The notes: a model not told the origin generated them from the sequence alone. Positions 9,126 through 18,615 are shown, numbered from the stretch's first letter. The stretch: 40,027 nucleotides of DNA from Chitinophaga pinensis (GCA_945907065.1 CAMDSC010000021.1:1-40027), one strand, 5' to 3'. Made by a program: numbers and translations.

Positions 9126-11459
9126 TCAAATCTTCCAATTAACTTGAATCATAAAACTTCTTGGTGGCCGCATATCACAAGGGCGAGTCATATATTGTCT
9201 ATTAAAAAGATTATTAATTAATAAGGAATATTTCATTTGCTTATAGGTTTTAGCAAATCTTAAATCAATAATATAATCGCCATGCCTTCCTTTGTCTCTA
9301 ATAGTTTGAATACCAGGGACGGCTAATGCAATTGGTATTGAAACAAAGGCTAAATCAATATTTTGAAGGTAGCTGTTGTATCGGCCACTCACTCCTGCTT
9401 CCCAGCCTTTGTGTTCAAATTGCACATCCAATCGGGCCAAATGCTTGGGGCGATATTTTAAATAATTACCAATGGTATCGCTGCTTGTAGATTTAAAGGA
9501 AAGTTGGTGACCCAATGAGTCGGTGTAAAAAACTTCATTAGGTTTGGTGGCTATGGCCTTTGAAAAGGTGTAACCTCCCAACCACTTAAGTTCGGATTGT
9601 TTCCACCTTCGGCTGCCGGCAAATGAAATATCAATCCCTTGAATTTGAGCATCTGAAACATTTAGAGATTTGAAACCTGCACCATAAGAAGGAGGACTGG
9701 AGTTGGTTTCCCATTGGGCAAAAGTAAATTCCATCATGCGATCATATTCCATCCAAAATGCAGCCAAATCCAACAATGCATTCATTCTTCCTACTTTCAT
9801 TCCCTGCTTCACTCCTAGTTCCGCATTCCAGCCTTTTTCAGATTTTAAATTATTATTGGGGTAAATTTTTATTGGCCCAACCGAAGTTTGAACATACGAC
9901 TCAGCAATAGTTGGAAAACGATAGCCTTGGCCAAACGAAGCTCGTAAAAAAGTAGCCCGTGTTATTTCGCGACTGACTCCGGCGCGAATTACAGGTTTGG
10001 ATTCTTTGTATTTATTAAGTCGGTAATTTTCATAACGTATCCCAGCATCTAAATTCCATTTACCCGCTTTTTGGTTGGCTTGCAAATAAATGGCTTTATT
10101 CGTAGCCGTTTGGTTTCCTTGATAAAGTGGAGATTGTGATACTACATAATTTCCTGTAATCCCTCCAATTACTTTAAGATTTTTTGTTATAACTTTTGAC
10201 AATTGATATTCGCCAAACCACGAATTGGAATAGTTGCTTTGATTGCTGCTGCCCGCCGAATTATTTGCAATTGTATTGCCTAGCCTGAAATAGCGGCCTT
10301 GTATTAAATGCCTCCATCCCTTGCTACCACTTGGATTAATTATTAAATAAGGGTCAAAATTCAATCTAAAAGTATTGCTTCTTGTATAGTTGCTATCCAA
10401 AGCTGTATAGGCTAATTTGCTATTTTCCCAAAGCAAAAACGAACTACTTTTACTTGTTTGAATATTTCCGTTTATTCCTGCCAATCCATTTATTTTATAG
10501 TTTTTATAATTTGAAATATCGCGACTGTATTGGGCTCCTAAGCGAATCCGTTGGTCGCCATCACTCATTCTATAGCCGTCATCATTAAATCCATTGAGTG
10601 TTATTGCCAATGAATTTTTACCCACCTTTTGCGAGTGAAACGCTCGAATACCATATACCGACAATAATTTATTGTTATTCCAATTTAAACCATCGTTGGC
10701 GGGTTTACCATAAAATCCATAAAAGGTTGAAATCTTGGTTTCGGGCACAATTTTAGGTTTGCTGGTTCTAATATTTATAACTCCATTCAAAGCGGATGAA
10801 CCAAATAAAACGGAGGAGGCTCCTTTTATCACTTCAATATTTTCAATATTTTCTACCGGTAAAAACGACCATTGCACTGCACCTCCATCACCCGAAAGCA
10901 TTGGCATTCCATCCAACATTACCATCACTCGGCTGCCGGTTCCATAGCTCCAACCACTTCCGCTTCGTATCACTACTTGCCCGTTTACGGTTTGCACTCC
11001 AGGTATTTGATCAACTGTATTTTCAGCCGTTGCAGGATTTTTATTGTATATTAAATAGGGTTTTATAACCTCCATCGATACAGACGTGTTTTTTAAAGAT
11101 TGATCGCCCTTTGAAGCCGAAACCACAATTTCATCCAGCAAATTTTCGGATACGGAAAGTGTTATATTTAATACCGTTTCTCCGGCAAATACGAACTTCT
11201 TGGTTAAAAATCCTGTTTTGCTAAACTCCAGTTGGTCGCCTTTATTGGCTACAATTTTATAAAACCCTGAATCGTTGGAAACAGTTCCAGATTGGGCAGT
11301 CAAATTTTTGACTGATGCATTGCTCAACCGATTTACCGAATCGGTGGTCATAATAATTCCTCTTACCAAAATTTGAGCCGGCAAAAATCCTCCATAGATT
11401 AATACTGTTATCGAAATAATTTTGACACCACCCTTAAATAGTTTATATTTGTTTCCCAT
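9126..11459 (-). CDS. TonB-dependent outer-membrane receptor
   Basis: A 777-residue outer-membrane receptor. The order is: hydrophobic signal (IISITVLIYGGFLPAQ), a carboxypeptidase-regulatory-like beta-sandwich (VRGIIMTTDSVNRLSNASVK through the NITLSVSE strand, about 30-110), a plug domain (about 115-230, with VMLDGMPMLSGDGG and IEVIKGASSVLFGSSALNGV), then a 22-strand-type barrel ending in SFMIQVNWKI with a C-terminal hydrophobic residue. Such receptors import siderophores, cobalamin, metals or sugars using TonB/ExbBD energy; the substrate cannot be inferred here. There is no SusD-like partner gene, so it is not a SusCD glycan system. Its start codon is only 14 nt from the start of a divergent secreted-protein gene, and that gene's promoter lies inside this gene's first codons. 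Confidence 0.92.
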   Translation of the reverse strand: MGNKYKLFKGGVKIISITVLIYGGFLPAQILVRGIIMTTDSVNRLSNASVKNLTAQSGTVSNDSGFYKIVANKGDQLEFSKTGFLTKKFVFAGETVLNITLSVSENLLDEIVVSASKGDQSLKNTSVSMEVIKPYLIYNKNPATAENTVDQIPGVQTVNGQVVIRSGSGWSYGTGSRVMVMLDGMPMLSGDGGAVQWSFLPVENIENIEVIKGASSVLFGSSALNGVINIRTSKPKIVPETKISTFYGFYGKPANDGLNWNNNKLLSVYGIRAFHSQKVGKNSLAITLNGFNDDGYRMSDGDQRIRLGAQYSRDISNYKNYKINGLAGINGNIQTSKSSSFLLWENSKLAYTALDSNYTRSNTFRLNFDPYLIINPSGSKGWRHLIQGRYFRLGNTIANNSAGSSNQSNYSNSWFGEYQLSKVITKNLKVIGGITGNYVVSQSPLYQGNQTATNKAIYLQANQKAGKWNLDAGIRYENYRLNKYKESKPVIRAGVSREITRATFLRASFGQGYRFPTIAESYVQTSVGPIKIYPNNNLKSEKGWNAELGVKQGMKVGRMNALLDLAAFWMEYDRMMEFTFAQWETNSSPPSYGAGFKSLNVSDAQIQGIDISFAGSRRWKQSELKWLGGYTFSKAIATKPNEVFYTDSLGHQLSFKSTSSDTIGNYLKYRPKHLARLDVQFEHKGWEAGVSGRYNSYLQNIDLAFVSIPIALAVPGIQTIRDKGRHGDYIIDLRFAKTYKQMKYSLLINNLFNRQYMTRPCDMRPPRSFMIQVNWKI
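11421..11451 (+). promoter_or_regulatory. Complete -33/-7 promoter for the T9SS cargo gene, inside the receptor's coding start
   Basis: TTTG (11421-11424), a 19-nt spacer, then TATATTTG (11444-11451) fit the Bacteroidota -33/-7 promoter consensus exactly. Transcription would start about 15 nt before the ATG at 11474. The whole element overlaps codons of the divergent TonB receptor gene. Confidence 0.65.
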
Positions 11460-11473
11460 AAATAATTATTCAA

Positions 11474-12184
11474 ATGAGCAGAAATCTTCTTATACTTTCA
11501 CTATTTTTTTTATCAGTATTAAAAGTTAGTGCCCAATGCACCCCTGATAATTCAATCACCAAACCGGGCTTTTACCCTTCATTGCTGCCCGATGCCGCAG
11601 TTGGAGTAGCCTATAATCAGGTATTACAATTTAAAATAATAAAAGATACCACCGTTATCGTTTTTGGAAATCCTACGGCTGCCACCATTGATTCGGCCAC
11701 TATTGTAAAAGTGAACGGGATGCCTGATGGATTGACTTTTCAATTAAATAAACCCCGAAAAACCTACACTCCTGCCGAAGTAGGTTGTGCTTTAATATCA
11801 GGAACCCCTACCAAAGCCGGAACCTTTAAACTTCAAATAGTATTAAAAATTTATGCTAAATTGGGAATCTTAGCCGTGGCGCAAGCCGATACTATCAAAA
11901 ACTTTTCGATAGTAGTTACAGGGACTTCAGGGACTCAAGAAATAATAAGTAACTCAAAAATCGTTTATCCAAATCCGTTAACAACCGACAAACTCACCAT
12001 TAATTCAAATACAGTGTTGTCGGGCACTTTAATGTCTATTTACAATTGTCAAGGTCAATTTATAGCTGCGCAAAAACTGGAAGGCCATGAATATTCGATT
12101 TCTTTTAATTATCCAAAGGGAATGTATTGGATTAGTTTTGATGATGGTAATTTTACAAGAAGGGTGAAGGTGGTAAAGGAGTAA
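11474..12184 (+). CDS. Small secreted protein with T9SS type A sorting domain
   Basis: A 236-residue protein with a classic signal peptide (MSRNLLILSLFFLSVLKVSA, then QC). The middle (about 25-155) is beta-rich, with putative Ig-like strands (DGLTFQLNKP, GCALISGTPTKAGTFKLQIV) resembling an Ig-like cell-surface domain. The last 75 residues form a T9SS C-terminal sorting domain: KIVYPNPLTTDKLTI, then LMSIYNCQGQ, then YPKGMYWISF and a final RRVKVVKE. Such domains direct export through the type IX system and attachment to the cell surface. It is divergent from the TonB-dependent receptor and 6 nt upstream of the DUF4256 gene, which is probably co-transcribed. The binding target is unknown. Confidence 0.85.
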   Translation: MSRNLLILSLFFLSVLKVSAQCTPDNSITKPGFYPSLLPDAAVGVAYNQVLQFKIIKDTTVIVFGNPTAATIDSATIVKVNGMPDGLTFQLNKPRKTYTPAEVGCALISGTPTKAGTFKLQIVLKIYAKLGILAVAQADTIKNFSIVVTGTSGTQEIISNSKIVYPNPLTTDKLTINSNTVLSGTLMSIYNCQGQFIAAQKLEGHEYSISFNYPKGMYWISFDDGNFTRRVKVVKE

Positions 12185-12190
12185 AAGTTT

Positions 12191-12757
12191 ATGAAAAGTA
12201 ATAAAAAAGAGTTACCAATAGACCAATGGGAAGAACTCTTCAATACCCTTAAAGCTCGATTTGAAAAAAATAAGAGCCGACATAAAGATATTGAATGGAC
12301 ATTAATACTCGCAAAGCTGGAAGCAAATATTGAAAAACTATGGTCGCTAAGTGAAATGGAAAGAACAGGCGGTGAACCGGATGTGGTGGGTTATGATAAA
12401 AAATTGGACGAATATATTTTTATGGATTGCTCAGCCGAAAGTCCAAACGGCCGAAGAAGTGTTTGTTATGACCATTATGCACTAGAGAAAAGGAAAGAGA
12501 ATAAGCCAAAAAATAGCGCTGTTAATATGGCTGATGTTATGGGTATTGATATTTTGACAGAAGAACAATACTGTGAACTTCAGAAACTTGGAAATTTTGA
12601 TACCAAAACTTCCAGTTGGATTATAACACCTTCAGATATTAGAAAACTAGGGGGTGCTATTTTTGCGGATTATCGTTATTGCAAAATTTTCGTGTATCAC
12701 AATGGTGCAGAATCTTATTATGCATCCAGAGGGTTTCGTGGCTCGCTAAGGGTATAA
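12191..12757 (+). CDS. DUF4256 domain-containing protein
   Basis: A 188-residue soluble protein recognised as DUF4256: the block RTGGEPDVVGYD, then FMDCSAESPNGRRSVCYDH, then MGIDILTEEQYCELQKLGNF and a C-terminal GGAIFADYRYCKIFVYHNG fit the family along nearly its whole length. No function is established for the family. It has no signal peptide or membrane segment. ATG 12191 follows the stop of the preceding secreted-protein gene by 6 nt, so both are likely on one transcript, though a functional link between a cytosolic protein and a surface protein is not obvious. It converges on the disrupted patatin gene across about 100 nt. Confidence 0.85.
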   Translation: MKSNKKELPIDQWEELFNTLKARFEKNKSRHKDIEWTLILAKLEANIEKLWSLSEMERTGGEPDVVGYDKKLDEYIFMDCSAESPNGRRSVCYDHYALEKRKENKPKNSAVNMADVMGIDILTEEQYCELQKLGNFDTKTSSWIITPSDIRKLGGAIFADYRYCKIFVYHNGAESYYASRGFRGSLRV

Positions 12758-12854
12758 AATTCCACAAAAGAGACAATCGCTTTATGTCTTTTCAAGAATG
12801 CATTCCCCATTCAAAACTAATTTAGGCTAAAGACCTTGATTAATCTTTATTTTA

Positions 12855-14005
12855 CTAAGCAATCTTAAATTTGATTGGGAAATGCTCTTCCTTTATTTCA
12901 ACTGAAGCCTTTTCTCCAATTTTATAAAGAAGTTCTCTGTTTCCAGCATTGCTCATTTCTACAATACCATCCACATCTTTTTGGTTAAACGTTTTTCCCA
13001 AATTCATGCTATTAAGATTTTCTTGAGTTAGTGGACAGTTATAACGAAGGTAACTTAGTTTAGGGTCGCCTGAAATAACATCACCATTTAAATCTCCCAT
13101 TTCCATATCCATAGTTTTGGCAGTTGGCGAATTACTAAGCCATTGCAATACCAATTAATTTTGCCAACTGGCGTCCTGCATCAGCATATCCGGAACATTA
13201 GATGCCCAAGTGAGCAAGGTAGCCTCATCAATATCTTTTACCATTTTTTTGAAAACACTAAAACCGGTTCCTATAGAAACTACTAATAAATTATCTTCAC
13301 CAGTAGGCCAATGAAACGGAAAGCCTTTTAATGTTGCCACCATCAAAAGCGTTAGTGCAGGATTATTAGCCATACTCACTCCTCCATCTACAAATGCAGC
13401 CCGTTGCCCTTCCCCTACATCAATCATTTGAGGTACAAAGTATGTTGGAGCAGCTGAACTTGCACGAATGGCTTGCCATAAAGCTATATTTTATTGCGAC
13501 CATCGGCTGAGTCATAAAATTTACCTTCGGGATGATTAATCAAAGGCCAAATACTATTGGTATCCGCTCTTTTGGCCACCACACATAAGCCTGTTTTTAT
13601 TTTATCGCTTCCCAAAGTTATATCACCAAAGGCTGATTTTAATCCTTTTTCAAGATTAGCGTGGTTATAGCCTGCCTTTAAAAATTTAGCAGTTTCAAAC
13701 GGATTCCACCAACTATGTTTTTCTCCAAATATTTTGCCTCCTAAATCCATATATAGATTTTTTATTTCATCCACACTCATGCCAATGCATAATGCACCGG
13801 CTATTATCGAGCCAGTAGAAGTTCCTCCTATTAGGTCAAAATAATCACTTAGCCTGAAGTTTGGATTATTGCCATGTTGCTTTTTAAGGATGTCCTCCAC
13901 TTTTTTAAGATAGCCTAAGGTTAGTGCTCCACGGATACCACCGCCATCTAAAGATAAAATACGTTTTGGTCCGGGTGATTTGAATCGGTTTATTAAGTTG
14001 TTCAT
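12855..14005 (-). pseudogene. Patatin-like phospholipase, broken by a frameshift and a stop codon
   Basis: Three consecutive minus-strand pieces together make one patatin-family lipid acyl hydrolase of about 380 residues. Piece 1 (14005-13484) has the oxyanion loop DGGGIRG (residues 20-26) and the GTSTG nucleophile elbow (Ser63). Piece 2 (to 13155) has the catalytic Asp motif VDGG. Piece 3 (to 12855) completes the C-terminus, from VLQWLSNSPTAKT onward. Between pieces 1 and 2 the frame is lost in an A run (after DGRNK, about 13487-13492): adding one A restores NKNIALWQAIRASSAAPTYF. Between pieces 2 and 3 the frame is unchanged but a TAA (about 13155-13157) interrupts SWQN-stop-LVLQW, most simply from CAA or AAA. 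Two independent lesions argue for a true pseudogene rather than one sequencing error. Confidence 0.82.
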
Positions 14006-14046
14006 AGAAATTTATTTTAAGGTTTATAAAAAATTAATGGTTGGCT

Positions 14047-14054
14047 CAAAAATA
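14047..14054 (-). promoter_or_regulatory. Possible -7 box of the patatin pseudogene
   Basis: Read on the minus strand, TATTTTTG fits TAnnTTTG and lies about 40 nt upstream of the ATG at 14005. The region is very AT-rich, so a chance match is possible. Confidence 0.3.
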
Positions 14055-14198
14055 GATTTATCAGAGGGTTTTGAGTAAATAAATTTTATCGTAAAAAATA
14101 TTTATTCAATACATATTAAATTCAATATCTATTGTACCAAATATTTATAATCTATCGTTTAAATAAAATAATATTGCAATAAAATTGAAGCACAAGTT

Positions 14199-14669
14199 AT
14201 GAATCATTTAAAACCTATAATATTAGCAGTTATTGCCACAGCAATTTTTAGCCAATGTCGAACCAAGAAACAAACACAAGTTGCGAATAAAACAGTTTGC
14301 ATTCATTTTACCGAAAATTACTGTGGTGGTGCTGCTCCGCCAGATGAAATGATTCAAGAAATGCGAAAAATGAAACCTTTCGCTAATCAGCAAATTGAAG
14401 TTTTTAAAAGCAATTCAGATGACTTTAAACCCCAAATTTATAAAACCAATGATAAAGGAGAAGTTATATTACCGTTAAGTTTAGGAAATCAGGTTTTTAT
14501 TAGTTGTTATCCATCGGATGAAAATTATGCTTTAAAACCTAAAAAACAGGATTGCTATAGAAAGTTTATTACCAATAATCTTATCATGGCGGATCTAACA
14601 GCAAAGGATAGCATTGTAAATTTATTTATAGATATTCAATGTAATCCTTGCATTCCCGTCGCCCCATAA
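14199..14669 (+). CDS. Small lipoprotein of unknown function
   Basis: A 156-residue protein I do not recognise. It begins with a lipoprotein signal: MNHLKPIILAVIATAIFSQC, with the lipidated Cys at residue 20. The mature part contains further cysteines (TVCIHFTENYCGGAAPP; ISCYPSDE; DCYRKF; IQCNPCIPVAP), which may form disulfides in the periplasm, and a beta-rich middle (GEVILPLSLGNQVFISCYP). The N-terminal CIHFTENYCGG block could be a short carrier or receptor fold, but this is not certain. Its stop is 5 nt before the ATG of lgt, so a lipoprotein substrate is encoded next to the enzyme that lipidates it; co-transcription is likely. No clean promoter box was found upstream. Confidence 0.7.
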   Translation: MNHLKPIILAVIATAIFSQCRTKKQTQVANKTVCIHFTENYCGGAAPPDEMIQEMRKMKPFANQQIEVFKSNSDDFKPQIYKTNDKGEVILPLSLGNQVFISCYPSDENYALKPKKQDCYRKFITNNLIMADLTAKDSIVNLFIDIQCNPCIPVAP

Positions 14670-14674
14670 AAAAT

Positions 14675-15487
14675 ATGTATCCTAAAATAATAAGCTTTCA
14701 TACACCTAAGTTTTTAAGAGGTATTTTTCCAGATCATTTGACCATTAATTCATATGGTTTGTGCATTGGCATTGGTATTATTGCAGCCTATTTTATAATC
14801 TATTACAAAACCAAATTTAAAGGAATAAATAAAGACAATTTATCAGAACTATTTCTTTGGTGTTTTTTAGCAGCTTTTATTGGCGGCAAGCTATTATTTT
14901 ACCTTGAAGATCCTTCAAAATTTTTGAATAATCCTGCTTTAATGCTAAAAAACTTAGGAAATGGATTTGTATTTTATGGCTCACTATTATTAGTGGTGCC
15001 AACCATGTATTTTTGGCTTCGTTATTATAAGATTCCTTTTTGGCCCTTTATGGATGGGGTTGCTTTTGGTGGGCCTGTGTTGCATTCCTTTGGTCGGCTA
15101 GGATGCTTTTTGGCAGGTTGTTGTCATGGAAAAATTTGCTCAAATAGTTTCGGAGTAATTTTTTCGGACCCAGATTCCGCTGCTTCCATTAAGAATGTTC
15201 CACTCTATCCAACACAGCTTTTTGATATTGGAATTAATTTAATGACGTTATTAATTGTATATTTGGTTTCAAAAAAGCAACAATTTAAAGGACAATTATT
15301 TTTAATCTATATTGCTCTATACGCCATTGGACGTGCTATTAACGAAAATTTCAGAGGAGATGATGAACGGGGTTTTTTATTTGGTGGATTGATTACTTAT
15401 TCACAGTTTATTGCCGCAATATTAATTATGCTTTCAGCCACTGCGTGGTATTTTTTATCAAAAAAATCTAAATTAAAAGAAAATTAG
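14675..15487 (+). CDS. lgt: Prolipoprotein diacylglyceryl transferase (Lgt)
   Basis: An inner-membrane enzyme that transfers diacylglycerol from phosphatidylglycerol to the lipobox cysteine of prolipoproteins, the first step of lipoprotein maturation. From ATG 14675 it is 270 residues with about seven membrane segments. The N-terminal INSYGLCIGIGIIAAYF, the central HSFGRLGCFLAGCCHGK (the family signature with its Arg) and the C-terminal AIGRAINENFRGDDERG (second conserved Arg) fit Lgt, in the Cys-rich version frequent in Bacteroidota. An upstream TTG at 14648 would add nine residues overlapping the previous gene and is not needed. The gene converges on porQ with 5 nt between them, leaving no room for a separate terminator. 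Confidence 0.88.
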   Translation: MYPKIISFHTPKFLRGIFPDHLTINSYGLCIGIGIIAAYFIIYYKTKFKGINKDNLSELFLWCFLAAFIGGKLLFYLEDPSKFLNNPALMLKNLGNGFVFYGSLLLVVPTMYFWLRYYKIPFWPFMDGVAFGGPVLHSFGRLGCFLAGCCHGKICSNSFGVIFSDPDSAASIKNVPLYPTQLFDIGINLMTLLIVYLVSKKQQFKGQLFLIYIALYAIGRAINENFRGDDERGFLFGGLITYSQFIAAILIMLSATAWYFLSKKSKLKEN

Positions 15488-15492
15488 ACTCG

Positions 15493-16536
15493 TTATTTCT
15501 TTTTAAAATCAGACATATTTTTCATTACTGAAAAATTGAAACTTGGCTGCCCGGGGTAATAGGATGCCATTCCATAAGTAAAGCGGTATTTAAGTAAATT
15601 AAAAGTTAATCCCCATGAAAACCCTGTAACTACCTTACGTTGTTCAGGTGAAAGTTCTTTACGACGTTGGTAATTATAACCAAATATTACATTAAAATTA
15701 TCTGTAAAAAGCAATTCGCCAGCAAAGTTAAAATGACGCATTACTTTTTCTGGAACCCGTATTTTTTCAACCTTTTCTTTTTGAGTTTCTAAATCAATTG
15801 TTTTGTTACGTTTATTGGGATTATTATAGGTTAAATCCCAGGTTTGTAAGTCATGGGCAATAATCGAGAACCTTAAAGGATTGTATTTTAATTTTTTTGA
15901 AATTCCCAGTTGAATATCTAAAGGTAGCGGTTCCTTATGTTTTCCATAATAAGGAATAAACTGAACTCCTAAATTTTTAACCACTAAAGATGCGGTGAAT
16001 TGTTTTTCTTTATCAAAATATATACCTCCCAAATTAAATGAACCTGCAGTAGAAACATAAGCTTCTAAGGCTGAATAAATAAAATTAAAATTAACACCGT
16101 ACCATAATTTATCTTTCCAATGCTGGCCATAACCTATTTGAAAATTATAGTCTTGAGAAGTGAATTCACGGGTATAGTTTCCATTTTGGTCATAGCCTTT
16201 TATTTTTCCATAATTAACAAAAAATAAATTAGCAGAAAATGTGCCTACACTATCATAATGCTTTACATAACCTGCATAAGCATTATTTATTCCACCCAAA
16301 TAATTCATGTACGAGAGGCTCGCATGATTGTGCATACTTTTATTTAGCAATGCCGGATTTTGATAAGCTAATGAGATGTCGTTATCTCTCACAGTTATTA
16401 GGCTTCCACCGGCTGCAGCCACTCTAGCACTATGGTCTAAATTTAAAAATGGGTAAGTTCGGGTGCCACCAATTTGAGATTTTGCCAATTGATTAATCAA
16501 CAAGCAGGTTAGAAACAAAAATTTATACTTCATCAA
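15493..16536 (-). CDS. porQ: Type IX secretion system protein PorQ
   Basis: A 347-residue outer-membrane barrel of the T9SS attachment complex, which with PorU, PorV and PorZ processes cargo sorting domains and links cargo to the surface. Features: signal peptide MMKYKFLFLTCLLINQLAKS then QIGGTRTYPFLNLDHSAR, which is the conserved PorQ opening; AAAGGSLITVRDNDISLAYQNPALLN; repeated aromatic-ended strands; and a C-terminal FSWGLTFNLLKYRFTYGMAS region. It is the only T9SS machinery gene in the window, which agrees with the several sorting-domain proteins found here. It starts 39 nt after the end of paaZ on the same strand, but there is no reason to think it belongs to phenylacetate metabolism. 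Confidence 0.88.
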   Translation of the reverse strand: MMKYKFLFLTCLLINQLAKSQIGGTRTYPFLNLDHSARVAAAGGSLITVRDNDISLAYQNPALLNKSMHNHASLSYMNYLGGINNAYAGYVKHYDSVGTFSANLFFVNYGKIKGYDQNGNYTREFTSQDYNFQIGYGQHWKDKLWYGVNFNFIYSALEAYVSTAGSFNLGGIYFDKEKQFTASLVVKNLGVQFIPYYGKHKEPLPLDIQLGISKKLKYNPLRFSIIAHDLQTWDLTYNNPNKRNKTIDLETQKEKVEKIRVPEKVMRHFNFAGELLFTDNFNVIFGYNYQRRKELSPEQRKVVTGFSWGLTFNLLKYRFTYGMASYYPGQPSFNFSVMKNMSDFKKK

Positions 16537-16575
16537 TATCGGTAGCTTTTAAAACGCTTTAATTAATATAATATT

Positions 16576-18615
16576 TTAATTTTGGTTAAGTTTTTTAACC
16601 ATCGTCAAAATAGTGGCAACAGCTATGGTTTCATTGGTTTCATCATACACTTCCACATAAAATTTAACGATTCCTTTTGCCACATCTTCTTCATTTTTCT
16701 TTTCCTGATCCGTTTTTTCCTTCACTGTAAGTTTCACGCCTATTGTACTTCCGGCATAAACTGGTTTTGTAAACCGGCAATCTTCCAATCCATAATTTAA
16801 TAATACAGGACCTTTAGCTGGGTCAACAAACAAGCCGGCTGCGGCACTTAGTATAAAATATCCATGCGCTACTTTTTCAGTAAATAAAGTTCCTTCCAAC
16901 GAAGTGGCATCGGTATGAGCATAAAAATGATCCCAACTTACATTGGCAAAATTTACAATATCTGCATCCGTTATTGTTCGCTTATGAGTGATAATTGTTT
17001 CACCAATTTCCAACTCTTCAAAATACTTTCTAAACAAATGCTTTCCGGGATCTTTGTAATCTCCACCGGGCTGATAGGTTCCAGTAATATGCGTTAATGT
17101 GGTAGGTGAACCCTGAATGGCAGTGCGTTGTAAATAATGCATCACCCCTCGCTTTCCGCCCATTTCCTCTCCTCCTCCGGCTCTTCCGGGGCCACCGTGA
17201 ACCAACATTGGTAATGGCGAACCATGACCAGTACTTTCTTTGGCACAAGCCTTATTTAAAACCAAAATTCGTCCATGATGGGTAGCGGTTCCCAAAACAT
17301 AATCTCGAGCTATATTATCATTTCCTGTAGTAATACTGCTACATAAAGAACCTTTTCCCATCTTAGCCAATTCTATAGCCTCATCCATATTTTTATAAGG
17401 TAAAATAGTACTCACCGGCCCGAAAACTTCCACATTATGGGTGGTTTTTTTGGTAAATGGCGAATTGTTAAGTAATAGAATTGGTGACATAAATGCACCT
17501 TTTTTAGTATCCAATCCTTCCATTGGCTGATCTGGAAATCCATAAACTATTTCAGATTCAGTTAACAAAATTTTTAAATTTCTTTTCACATCTTCAAGCT
17601 GCTCCAATCCTGCCAAAGGTCCCATTCTCACTCCTTCTTTTCTTGGGTCACCAACAACGGTTTCTGCTAAGGCTTTTCCTAAAGCAATTTGCACATCTTC
17701 CACAAATTGTTCAGGAACTATGATTCGTCTTACTGCAGTACATTTTTGTCCGGCCTTTACAGTTATTTCTTTTCTTACTTCTTTAATAAATATACCAAAT
17801 TCTTCCGTTCCCGGAGATGCATCTTCACCTAATACCATGCAGTTCAATGAATCTGCTTCCATGGTAAAAGGAACTGCTTCTTCTAATAACCGAGGATGAG
17901 ATTTAAGCATTTTGCCTGTTTCGGCGCTACCCGTAAATGTTACAACATCTTGGTAAGTGACATGGTCTAAAATTCCACGGGCTGAACCACAAATCAACTG
18001 TAATGAACCTTCAGGTAAAATTCCTGATTTAATTATTTCCTTAGTAACCGCTTCTGTTAAAAAACTGGTTAAAGTAGCTGGTTTTACAATAGCCGGCATT
18101 CCTGCTAAAAGATTCACAGCTATTTTTTCAAGCATTCCCCAAACAGGAAAATTAAAAGCATTGATATGTATGGCTACTCCTTCTTTTGGTACCATAATAT
18201 GATGACCGATAAAAGAACCACCTTTACTGGAAGAAACCATATCTCCATCCACATAAAACCGCTGATTTGAAAATTGCCTGCGTAAACTGGCATAACTAAA
18301 TAAATTACCTATTCCACCTTCAATATCAATCCAACTGTCAACACGGGTTGCCCCAGTTTTATAACTTATTGGATAAAATAATTCCTTGCGTTCTTGTAAA
18401 TAAAAGGCCAAAGCTTTGAGCATATTGCCCCGTTCATGAAACGTCATTTTGCGCAATGCAGGCCCACCTTTGGTTCGAGCATAATGCATCATTGCTGCCA
18501 AATCAAGCCCTTGACTGCTGGCTGTTGCTATAAATTCACCCGTGCTGGCATCTACTAATATTTGACCTTCTTGTCCGGCTATCCATTGCCCTAGTGCGTA
18601 ATTTTGAAGTTGCAT
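16576..18615 (-). CDS. paaZ: PaaZ: bifunctional oxepin-CoA hydrolase / 3-oxo-5,6-dehydrosuberyl-CoA semialdehyde dehydrogenase
   Basis: This 679-residue fusion enzyme opens the oxepin-CoA ring and oxidises the resulting aldehyde in aerobic phenylacetate degradation. The N-terminal aldehyde dehydrogenase (about 1-515) shows the general base Glu253 in MEADSLN and the nucleophile Cys near 292 in GQKCTAVRR. The C-terminal MaoC-type hydratase (about 530-679) has the hydratase motif DADIVNFANVSWDHFYAHTD and VAHGYFILSAAAGL. Length and domain order match E. coli PaaZ. ATG 18615 opens directly into YALGQWIAGQEG, the normal start. It is the last paa gene in this cluster; a terminator hairpin (18723-18752) upstream separates it from the previous gene, so it probably has its own promoter, though none is clear. 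Confidence 0.95.
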   Translation of the reverse strand: MQLQNYALGQWIAGQEGQILVDASTGEFIATASSQGLDLAAMMHYARTKGGPALRKMTFHERGNMLKALAFYLQERKELFYPISYKTGATRVDSWIDIEGGIGNLFSYASLRRQFSNQRFYVDGDMVSSSKGGSFIGHHIMVPKEGVAIHINAFNFPVWGMLEKIAVNLLAGMPAIVKPATLTSFLTEAVTKEIIKSGILPEGSLQLICGSARGILDHVTYQDVVTFTGSAETGKMLKSHPRLLEEAVPFTMEADSLNCMVLGEDASPGTEEFGIFIKEVRKEITVKAGQKCTAVRRIIVPEQFVEDVQIALGKALAETVVGDPRKEGVRMGPLAGLEQLEDVKRNLKILLTESEIVYGFPDQPMEGLDTKKGAFMSPILLLNNSPFTKKTTHNVEVFGPVSTILPYKNMDEAIELAKMGKGSLCSSITTGNDNIARDYVLGTATHHGRILVLNKACAKESTGHGSPLPMLVHGGPGRAGGGEEMGGKRGVMHYLQRTAIQGSPTTLTHITGTYQPGGDYKDPGKHLFRKYFEELEIGETIITHKRTITDADIVNFANVSWDHFYAHTDATSLEGTLFTEKVAHGYFILSAAAGLFVDPAKGPVLLNYGLEDCRFTKPVYAGSTIGVKLTVKEKTDQEKKNEEDVAKGIVKFYVEVYDETNETIAVATILTMVKKLNQN

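Noticed and set aside
9126-12184. SusC/SusD glycan-uptake locus
   Set aside because: There is no SusD-like lipoprotein beside the receptor, and the divergent gene encodes a T9SS cargo protein.
12191-14005. A defence island (CBASS-like) built on the patatin phospholipase and DUF4256 gene
   Set aside because: There is no CD-NTase, sensor or other defence gene nearby, the patatin gene is broken, and the neighbours are ordinary envelope genes.
14648-14674. Upstream TTG for lgt
   Set aside because: It would overlap the lipoprotein gene and add nine residues unlike the family start.
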